From: Sulfolobus sp. E5-1-F
Lineage (GTDB): Archaea; Thermoproteota; Thermoprotei_A; Sulfolobales; Sulfolobaceae
DNA: 64,000 nt
Assembly (NCBI RefSeq): GCF_009601705.1
Contig: NZ_CP045687.1
Location: forward strand, 313,527-377,526
Direction of reading: 5' to 3'
Shown here piece after piece: positions 54,613-64,000 of the stretch. The notes below the pieces were generated by a model, which was given only the letters and a program-made list of their open reading frames with translations, did no database searches and was not told the origin of the DNA. Every line of letters begins with the position of its first letter. Within the stretch, counting starts at the first letter, position 1. The translations under genes and the position numbers were made by a program.

Positions 54613-55458
54613 AGGTATAGGTTTTGCTATCGCAAAACGTTTTTTAGAAGAAGGTGCGAAAATTATTATTTCATCTCATGATGAATCAAACCTAATAAAT
54701 GCCTACAATAAACTAAAGGAGCTTCATGGTGAAAATGTAAGTTATATAAAAGCGGATTTGATGAATCCGAAAGAAGTTGAGTTTCTCATTCATGAAGGTT
54801 ATAGAAGGCTTGGGGGATTGGATGTTTTAGCTTATGTTACTGGAAGTCCAAAACCTGGAAATTTATTTTCTTTATCAGATAAGGATTGGTTAGATGCGTT
54901 TAACTTACTACTACTCAGTGCAGTTGTTGCAGTTAGAGAAGCTGGTAATTTAATGCAAAATGGAGGTAGGATAATTCTATCTACGTCGATCACATTAAGA
55001 CAACCTATTGATAATCTCGATTTATCAAATGTAGTTAGGCTTTCATTAGCAGGCTTGATAAAGGTTGCATCAAGGGAACTAGGACCTAAGGGAATTTTAG
55101 TAAATGGAGTAATGCCCGGTTGGACAAGGACGGAAAGATTGCTTCAAATAGTAAGAGAAAGAGCAATAAGGGAGAGTAAGAGTGAAGATGAAGTTCTTAA
55201 GGCAATTGTTGCGGATGTACCTCTAGGTAGAGCAGGGGAACCAGAAGAGATTGCTAACGTTGTAATATTTTTGGCGTCCAACCTTTCTACTTATGTTAAC
55301 GGCACCTTAATACCAGTAGACGGAGGGAGCATAAAAGGAGTCTTTTAAGCATTTTTGCAGATAATACTCCGTATTTTCTTTATCAATAGATTAACGTGAA
55401 AGAAGCCCGCTAATGATTATATTTTATTCTGCTAAGTATTACCGTAGAGTGATCTGTA

Positions 55459-56946
55459 GTGAGGATTACTGAATTTTACGTGTCGAATTTTAGAAGTCTC
55501 AGTGAGGTGAATTTAAAGGATCTGGGTGGGTTTAACATAGTCGTTGGATATAACGGATATGGAAAGACTAATCTTCTTTCATCTATCTACTTGTTTATCA
55601 AAAATTTGTCAGCTGGAATAGAAAAAAGATCTGTAGAAGATAGGAATCAAGAGTTCATATTATTATGGCAAGGTTATGATGTTTCAAAACCTATTATGAT
55701 AGGAGGAAAAGTGGAATTCTCGCCTGAAGAATCAAACAAAATTGTAGGTAAAAATCAAAAGATAACATTAGAGATAATAAATAAAATGAGATATAATAAT
55801 AAGTTTGTTGAATGGAATTTGGATACTCTTTATATAAATGGATCTCCTCCAGGAGAGGATGATTTAAAGGTTGCGAGGAAGCTAGCTGAATATGCTTCAC
55901 AAGCTATCGAATACGTGCCTATCTTTGATCAGACTTACTTTGATGAAACATTGAAGAGGATGACTGATATGAATAAGTCACCGATTAATTTAAGAAAGTA
56001 CTGGTATGACTTTGTTAATTTGGTAGCTACTACAATCCCAGAAGTTAAAGGAATGGAGTTTTGGGATGGGAGAAGATTAGTACTTAATGTGTACAATTTG
56101 CCAATATATATAGATTTGGCGGCTAGTGGTTTCCAGAGAGTCATACTTATGTTATTCATAATCTGGCTTAGTGGGAATAAGATACTATTAATTGAAGAAC
56201 CAGAAGTGAATATGCACCCAACACTTCAAGCGAAAATTATGAAATTAATTAAGAACTGGACAGATAATAATATATTACAGTCTTTCCTTACTACACATTC
56301 TCCATATATTGTGGAAATGTCAGCAGATACTTATATTGTTATGAGAAGAATTAACGGAAATTCAACTGCAATAACAGTAAAACCAACAACAGATCTAAGG
56401 GGAACTATAAGTTTACTTAACGCTAGCCTAAGTAGTATTTTGTTTAGTAGGATTATAATACTGACAAGTGAATTAGCTGAACCCTCTGTAATAGTGAACT
56501 GGTTAAAGAGGCTAAATATAAATGTAGAAGATAATGGGATATCTGTCTATAAAGTATCTTCCGACTTAGAATTACAGCATTGGCTCAAATTGAAAAATAT
56601 GTTAAATCTGGACGTGATATTCCTTGGACTATGTGATAAGTTAGATATGACCTTAAAGGATTATTGTGTTCCTTTAAGTCGTGAGGTGGAGAATTTCTAT
56701 AGCAAACAAGTCTTATTAGAGGTATTAAGGAGACTTGGTATATATCCAGATGAAAAAGAAATAAGAGATTTAGGCAAAGAAGAGAACTTAAGATGGATTG
56801 TAAATGTTTTGAGAAAAAGAGGTATAGAGTACGAGAAGCTTAGAATGTCTATAGGGGAACTTATAACTAATGCTGACACTATTGAAATACCTAAAGAAAT
56901 AGAGATATTAGCAAATAAAATTAAATCCCTCCAAGCAACACTATAA
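55459..56946 (+). CDS. OLD-like AAA ATPase with degenerate TOPRIM domain
   Basis: The 495-residue protein has an ABC-type head: FNIVVGYNGYGKTNLLSSI (Walker A, about 25-43), the FRSL start, Walker B ILLIEEPEVNMHP in the middle and a H-loop (TTHSPYIVEM). The C-terminal third resembles the TOPRIM nuclease of OLD proteins, but the acidic motifs are eroded (ILTSELAEPSVI for the VEGxxE strand; LGLCDKLDM for DxD). OLD/Gabija-like proteins act on DNA, often in defence. No GajB-type helicase is adjacent. GTG start. Confidence 0.75.
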   Translation: MRITEFYVSNFRSLSEVNLKDLGGFNIVVGYNGYGKTNLLSSIYLFIKNLSAGIEKRSVEDRNQEFILLWQGYDVSKPIMIGGKVEFSPEESNKIVGKNQKITLEIINKMRYNNKFVEWNLDTLYINGSPPGEDDLKVARKLAEYASQAIEYVPIFDQTYFDETLKRMTDMNKSPINLRKYWYDFVNLVATTIPEVKGMEFWDGRRLVLNVYNLPIYIDLAASGFQRVILMLFIIWLSGNKILLIEEPEVNMHPTLQAKIMKLIKNWTDNNILQSFLTTHSPYIVEMSADTYIVMRRINGNSTAITVKPTTDLRGTISLLNASLSSILFSRIIILTSELAEPSVIVNWLKRLNINVEDNGISVYKVSSDLELQHWLKLKNMLNLDVIFLGLCDKLDMTLKDYCVPLSREVENFYSKQVLLEVLRRLGIYPDEKEIRDLGKEENLRWIVNVLRKRGIEYEKLRMSIGELITNADTIEIPKEIEILANKIKSLQATL

Positions 56947-56949
56947 ATT

Positions 56950-57195
56950 ATGGATCTTAATATCTTATTTGATATAGGCTTTCTCCTCATATTTATAGGA
57001 ATAATTATTCTTTTCGTAGGTATGATACGTGAAGCTAATAAGTCTTCTGATAGGGATCAAAAAACACAAGTTGGTGGTGTAATTTTTATAGGTCCAATAC
57101 CAATAGTGTTTGGTTCATCGAAAGGTATAGCTAAGTGGATGTTAATAGTGGCTATAATTCTATTCATCTTAATGATAATATTTTATATCTTATAG
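56950..57195 (+). CDS. DUF131 small membrane protein
   Basis: The 81-residue protein has two membrane helices (6-25 and 62-80) around a polar loop containing GGVIFIGPIPIVFGSSKG, the DUF131 (TIGR00304) family pattern. It starts 3 bases after the OLD-like gene. Function unknown; archaea-specific. Confidence 0.82.
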   Translation: MDLNILFDIGFLLIFIGIIILFVGMIREANKSSDRDQKTQVGGVIFIGPIPIVFGSSKGIAKWMLIVAIILFILMIIFYIL

Positions 57196-57216
57196 AATAG
57201 TTATAATAAAAAATTA

Positions 57217-58506
57217 TTAATCTCTTTTATGTAATATTACGAGTATCGCTACAATGATTATGGTAATTATTATTGAAATAGTAAGTGAAATATTAGGATT
57301 AATTACTTTGAATGGTAACGTAGTATTAGTATAATTAAATACGTTAGGATAAGTCTCGAATGGATTTATATAGCTGTTGCCCACAAAATTTAAGCTAAAA
57401 TATGGGATTTGCGTTGTTGAATTAATTATCTCAACTACTTCTTCTTTAATTAATGTTCCATTAGGAGCAAAATATAGAACTTGTTGCGCTTGGTTTTGCG
57501 AAATATTGTGAACATATTTATATGTAAGGAAGTTTCCGATTGGAGTAGAAACTTTGGTTTCTCCAACTAATGTGAATACATTATTATTCCACGTAATGTT
57601 TTTTGTACCTGCATTCACTATGAAACTGGTAGGTATTTTTTGTGGTTGATTTATGTATAAAACAAAATTTACTGAATCTCCCAATAATGAAGCAGGTAAT
57701 ACTAGTTGTTGTGCAGATCTTACTTGTATTTGGGTTATTTGTGATGCTATAGTATCATTGCCTAAAATAAGCGGATAACTTATTTGTAAATAGCCTTCAG
57801 GAATAAGAGAGTTTGATAACGAGGAGTAGTTGTATACTGCGTATAAATATGATTTATTCAAGAAGTTCATATATTGACTGTTTATTGCAGAATTAAGGGA
57901 AATTGTGGAGAGGTTTGAGAAGGACTCTAATATTAATTCTAAAGATCCATTATTTAATTTCGATACTATGCCATTTTCAAGTATATTTAGACTTATTTGT
58001 TGATTGTTTAAATTCGCTGAGTAGTTGTATGAGGTGTAATTTACCCCATTTATTAAACTGATGCTCTTACCTTTATAGACTAAGGCAATGGTCTCATTTG
58101 GCGTTATTATTCCATAAGAAGTATTATAGATTAGACTTTGTTCTATAAAAGGATAATAAATAGACAAAGGTTGATAAAACAAATTTAGACTGTATTCTCC
58201 TTTTTTAATATAAATATTATTTCCTAGTTTTAAAGTACCATTTGCGAAGTTCCCACTTATGTTGACATAAACAATATTTTGAACGAATCTAATCACTTGG
58301 TAAGTTAATGTATAATTGTAGATATGTGTTATTGTCTTATTTCCAACAGTAGTACTATTTATTAATTTTACAGCATATGTTAGTGAAGTAGGTATAGTTA
58401 TACTATTAACCGTAGTGGTGTTGGCTTGCAGAATTACTAATGATCCTAAAATTCCCCACGTAATTATTAAGGCCAAGATTGCTATAGTATATGATCTCAT
58501 ACACAA
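57217..58506 (-). CDS. Secreted or surface protein with membrane anchor, 429 aa
   Basis: The N-terminal helix (IAILALIITWGILGSLVIL) looks like a signal anchor and a C-terminal helix (ISLTISIIITIIIVAILVIL) with HKRD looks like a stop-transfer anchor. The roughly 380 residues between are Asn/Thr/Ser/Tyr-rich with many N-glycosylation sites and are typical of Sulfolobus S-layer-associated proteins. I do not recognise a family. It is divergent from the Nudix gene. Confidence 0.65.
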   Translation of the reverse strand: MCMRSYTIAILALIITWGILGSLVILQANTTTVNSITIPTSLTYAVKLINSTTVGNKTITHIYNYTLTYQVIRFVQNIVYVNISGNFANGTLKLGNNIYIKKGEYSLNLFYQPLSIYYPFIEQSLIYNTSYGIITPNETIALVYKGKSISLINGVNYTSYNYSANLNNQQISLNILENGIVSKLNNGSLELILESFSNLSTISLNSAINSQYMNFLNKSYLYAVYNYSSLSNSLIPEGYLQISYPLILGNDTIASQITQIQVRSAQQLVLPASLLGDSVNFVLYINQPQKIPTSFIVNAGTKNITWNNNVFTLVGETKVSTPIGNFLTYKYVHNISQNQAQQVLYFAPNGTLIKEEVVEIINSTTQIPYFSLNFVGNSYINPFETYPNVFNYTNTTLPFKVINPNISLTISIIITIIIVAILVILHKRD

Positions 58507-58547
58507 TACACCACAAATTACTTAATATTAACTTTTATCGTTATTTT

Positions 58548-58953
58548 ATGGATAGGCCGCTCGTAGCTGTAGGTTGTCTTATTGTTGAAGAAAATAAGGT
58601 TCTACTAGTTAAAAGAAAAAATCCGCCAAATGCTGGGTTATGGGCAATACCAGGTGGCAAGGTAGAGTATGGCGAAACGTTAGAGGATGCATTAAAGAGA
58701 GAAATGAGGGAGGAAACTGGACTCGAAATAGCTGTAGGTAATATTTTATCTATCGTACAAGTGATAGATCAAGGTTATCATTATGTTATTCTAGACTTTG
58801 AGTGCAAACCAATAGGTGGGAAACTTAATGCTTCTAGTGATGCGTTAGAAGTAGAATATATACCTTTTAATAAACTAGAGAATATACCAACTACAAGAAC
58901 TACCTATGAGATGTTAATTAAGTACCTTAAAGGAGAAAGGCCACCGTACTTCA

Positions 58954-58973
<20 letters not shown>
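58548..58973 (+). CDS. Nudix hydrolase
   Basis: The 141-residue protein has the complete Nudix box [26 protein letters not shown] (around residues 36-61; GX5EX7REUXEEXGU). The start is ATG 58548; the frame extends upstream to 58491 but overlaps the divergent gene. The [10 protein letters not shown]-type lead-in suggests an ADP-ribose, dNTP or similar pyrophosphatase. It converges on cysS with a 20-base overlap. Confidence 0.88.
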
Positions 58974-60366
<1,393 letters not shown>

Positions 60367-60378
60367 TATTCACTCACA

Positions 60379-61269
60379 CTAGTTCATTTTAAATAGTTTT
60401 GAAGTTAATTGCCTAGCTTTTGGTATGTTATAGAGTTTATCTGGTTTTTCATTAAGCTTTTTAGCTATTTCAAGTGACGTAACTCCCGCTAATGCAAGCA
60501 AACTAGAAATATTCTTTAAATCATTACTAAAATATGGCTTTATGACTATTGGGTTTAATACATCTTCAGTAATCTTGTCTATTTCTGAGCTTTCAATAAT
60601 GACTGATACTAGGGAAGGTCCATGAACATAGCTTTCTATCTCATTATGGTTTATCTCTGGTATTTCGCCATAAAATGCAGGATGCTTAGCGTTCTCATTT
60701 ATTTCTTGTTTGAATCTTTTTGCTATCGCCAAGTATTTTGACGAGTAAATTACAGGAATTCTATTTATTAGTAACTCAGCTAATCTTATGGCATCAGCCT
60801 TTATTTTTTCTTTAGCTTCCATTACCCCAAGTTTCAATTCCATCTCATTTATTTTGATACCTCTTCTTTTAGTAGTCATCTTTATTAGGGGTGTGAAAAG
60901 ATATGGAAAAGCATATCTTGTCTGAAAACCCGAGGGTACCTTAACAAGTTTCAAATTCTTCTCCTTAGCAAACTTCTCAAGTATTCCGCCAGACGTTATT
61001 ATTATAACTTCAGATCCAGCTTTTACCGCATTTTCCACATCAATTATTGTCTCTGTAGTAGTCCCAGAATAACTTACGGCTATTAATGTCTCTTTCCCCG
61101 TGAACTTTCTCCTAAATGAAAGTTCGACTCCTAAGATGTTTGCTATTTCTCCAACAATTCCGCTCCCGCCAATTCCGGAGAATACTATGTTATCGTTCTT
61201 AATTTCATGAGTGGAAATTTCAAATGCCTCATCAAACATTTTATCCCAGTTGAGGTAAATTTCATCCAC
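60379..61269 (-). CDS. pgi/pmi: Bifunctional phosphoglucose/phosphomannose isomerase
   Basis: The 296-residue sugar isomerase has two SIS domains with [11 protein letters not shown] (32-42) and [10 protein letters not shown] (66-75, phosphate binding). The second half has [27 protein letters not shown] with the catalytic His/Glu. The crenarchaeal PGI/PMI family interconverts F6P with G6P and M6P for gluconeogenesis. The start overlaps the gene at 61262 by 8 bases; cysS follows. Confidence 0.93.
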   Translation of the reverse strand: MDEIYLNWDKMFDEAFEISTHEIKNDNIVFSGIGGSGIVGEIANILGVELSFRRKFTGKETLIAVSYSGTTTETIIDVENAVKAGSEVIIITSGGILEKFAKEKNLKLVKVPSGFQTRYAFPYLFTPLIKMTTKRRGIKINEMELKLGVMEAKEKIKADAIRLAELLINRIPVIYSSKYLAIAKRFKQEINENAKHPAFYGEIPEINHNEIESYVHGPSLVSVIIESSEIDKITEDVLNPIVIKPYFSNDLKNISSLLALAGVTSLEIAKKLNEKPDKLYNIPKARQLTSKLFKMN

Positions 61270-61699
61270 CCTTTATCACCACAGATATAGACATAGATGG
61301 AGGATTTGAGGACATATTAACAGTTATCGTATCTATACCGAGCGATTTATTATTTTGTTTTAGAGCTATGATCATTTCCGAAATAGAGAATGCTAATGAA
61401 TCTATAATATTTTCTATGTTTTCTGAAAGTTTACTTCTAGATACTATTGAGAAAACTGCTGGTTGTACTAAGTAACCGAAGATTGAGTTAACTCGCTGTG
61501 ATATTTGAAAAGTGTAAGAGAGTACGTCGTCCCATCTCTTTTCATCGATACTTTTAGAGAAGTATTCGAACAAAGATTTGGATTTTGACAGTTGATTTTT
61601 TAAGAATCTCAAAAGATCTAACTCATTTATTCCTAGTTCGCTCTCATTTATTTTATTAAGCTCAGCTAAAGTATTATTTAATCTTTCAACAGCTTTCAT
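61262..61699 (-). CDS. Hypothetical protein upstream of pgi/pmi, 145 aa
   Basis: This is a mostly helical protein ([28 protein letters not shown]) ending in a beta-like segment with [23 protein letters not shown]. No family recognised. It is the first gene of the unit with pgi/pmi and cysS. Confidence 0.6.
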   Translation of the reverse strand: MKAVERLNNTLAELNKINESELGINELDLLRFLKNQLSKSKSLFEYFSKSIDEKRWDDVLSYTFQISQRVNSIFGYLVQPAVFSIVSRSKLSENIENIIDSLAFSISEMIIALKQNNKSLGIDTITVNMSSNPPSMSISVVIKGG

Positions 61700-61751
61700 G
61701 TGTTATATTTAGACCGTAAATATAATAAGGTTTCTGTGAATTTAATCAGTT

Positions 61752-63077
<1,326 letters not shown>

Positions 63078-63151
63078 ATCTAAGCTTTTCGAATCTTCTT
63101 TGAGTATTACCTCATATTTAAATATTACCATAATAAAATATGATATGAAAG

Positions 63152-64000
63152 ATGGCTAAAAGGTTAGAGCTTCAAGTATTACTAAAGGATATAATCTCAA
63201 ATTATATTGTGAACTATTTAACCTCTTACAGCAGTATAACTGCTGGGGTAGATAATCTAGTTGGAGAGGAAGATAGTAGTGGTATTTTGATTTCTCCTTT
63301 AAATGAGTTTATTAGGGTTGTCAGTGCTAAATCTGGTCAATCTTTAATTTATTCGTTAGATGGAAGTAGTAGAAGTTTTATCTCATCTAAAGGTATTATT
63401 AGCGTTGCATCTGTTGTAGTTTCATCAAATATTTCTCCTATTTTTGGAGTATATCCTCCCATTTCTGGTTATCCAGAATTGGATTTGAGAAAGCCCTTTT
63501 TGGCGTTAGCCTCTTCAGCGCATCAAAGTCCCTTATTACCCTTCTTTTACACTTCCGAATACGTTACAACCTTATCTTTAGACGGTTCCTTCTTTACTTC
63601 AGTAAATTCGCCAGAAGAAATAGAGACTGAAATAAGGACTATTCTTGAAACTGAGGCTCTTAAAAAAATACCAAATGAGGGTTCTATTTTGCTAGATGGT
63701 CCCTTAATACCCCCGTTGATTTTCTTGAGAAATAAGGTTAGAGATGATGTATTGAATTTACGTTTAGAAGCTATAAGGGGAAGGAATGTGATAGGTATTG
63801 TTAAAAGGTTAGATAAAAGCCGATTGTTAATTTCTAGTCTCTACAAATTATCCTCTAAATTTGTGGAAAAATTTAGAATTGATCCAAGGAGATATTTCAG
63901 TGATGAATCGTTTATACTTGATTTAATCAAAGCTAATTTATCACCTCCTTATTCTCCAATATCTTTAGGTCCAATACTAAGAAATATAGGTAGCACACCA
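63152..64000 (+). CDS. NurA-domain nuclease paralogue (partial, right edge)
   Basis: The frame opens at ATG 63152 and runs off the window (283 codons). Motifs match the NurA RNase H-like fold: IYSLDGSSRSF (first Asp), SILLDGPLIPPL (second Asp) and VIGIVKRLDKSRLL (the GxxK strand). It differs greatly from the NurA at 31710, so it is a second, divergent NurA-domain gene. The promoter-like AAATATTACCATAATAAAAT lies just upstream, giving a short leader at most. The rest of the gene is outside the window. Confidence 0.82.
   Translation, partial: MAKRLELQVLLKDIISNYIVNYLTSYSSITAGVDNLVGEEDSSGILISPLNEFIRVVSAKSGQSLIYSLDGSSRSFISSKGIISVASVVVSSNISPIFGVYPPISGYPELDLRKPFLALASSAHQSPLLPFFYTSEYVTTLSLDGSFFTSVNSPEEIETEIRTILETEALKKIPNEGSILLDGPLIPPLIFLRNKVRDDVLNLRLEAIRGRNVIGIVKRLDKSRLLISSLYKLSSKFVEKFRIDPRRYFSDESFILDLIKANLSPPYSPISLGPILRNIGSTP

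Overview
The window comes from a thermoacidophilic crenarchaeon of the Sulfolobales, most likely Saccharolobus/Sulfolobus (the S. solfataricus - S. islandicus group). The evidence is the low GC content, many overlapping or leaderless genes with GTG/TTG starts, the herA-mre11-rad50-nurA operon with an 864-residue Rad50, archaeal PEP carboxylase, a sulfide:quinone oxidoreductase whose cysteines fall at the Acidianus positions, a coalescin-like SMC protein, and Sulfolobus-type insertion sequences. The species call is inference; no rRNA or tRNA gene is present to settle it.

Layout. 1-5.8 kb: the end of an SDR gene, TenA thiaminase II, two unknown genes, NucS/EndoMS (minus), a membrane GT2 glycosyltransferase, one or two C/D box sRNAs, then an unknown gene, a SPASM radical SAM enzyme and a membrane protein in a row. 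5.9-12.9 kb: CobT-like protein, a HepT-like remnant, an acyl-CoA synthetase/class V aminotransferase pair, Nob1 with NAD kinase, and an MFS transporter. 13-17.2 kb: ferredoxin-NADP reductase, a Trm5-like methyltransferase, and an RNA-processing block (RNase P component 4, YhbY-type protein, DUF371, Nep1). 17.5-18.8 kb: an insertion sequence with 29-bp imperfect terminal inverted repeats. 19-32 kb: two CDF metal transporters, an MqnD-like protein, an NTP phosphatase, thioredoxin, DtdA, a coalescin-like SMC protein, a nucleoside hydrolase and a Fur-family regulator. 31.7-38 kb: nurA-rad50-mre11-herA, read leftward with 1-4 base overlaps. 38-43.2 kb: a rubrerythrin-like protein with a recent internal duplication, a C/D sRNA, NnrDE, BCP peroxiredoxin, PEP carboxylase and a P-loop protein. 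43.2-49 kb: sqr-DUF1641, a hydrolase, a DUF2250 gene split by an insertion sequence, and MeaB with the B12 subunit of methylmalonyl-CoA mutase. 49-53 kb: small membrane proteins, a membrane-tethered winged-helix regulator, TauE/SafE exporter, a DtxR-type regulator and a tandem H/ACA-C/D guide-RNA locus. 53-64 kb: a DapA-family aldolase, a C/D sRNA, UDG, SDR, an OLD-like ATPase, Nudix, CysRS, PGI/PMI, CoA-disulfide reductase-like protein and the start of a second NurA-domain gene.

How the genes work together. Genome maintenance is heavily represented (HerA/NurA/Mre11/Rad50, NucS, family-4 UDG, a second NurA-domain protein, coalescin-like SMC). RNA maturation is the second theme: Nob1, Nep1, RNase P component 4, YhbY, DtdA and several predicted guide RNAs. 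Carbon metabolism is touched by PEP carboxylase, an acyl-CoA synthetase and the methylmalonyl-CoA mutase B12 subunit with MeaB, which fit the 3-hydroxypropionate/4-hydroxybutyrate cycle. Sulfur handling is represented by SQR-DUF1641 and a TauE/SafE exporter.

The most unusual material is non-coding: a set of guide-RNA candidates, including an H/ACA-type hairpin whose ACA box runs directly into the C box of a C/D sRNA (50.55-50.67 kb, minus), and a C/D sRNA whose D guide can form ten base pairs with the peptidyl-transferase-centre segment of 23S rRNA (53.9 kb). The cleanest mobile-element event is an insertion sequence with a 6-bp target duplication whose removal restores a 218-residue DUF2250 reading frame.
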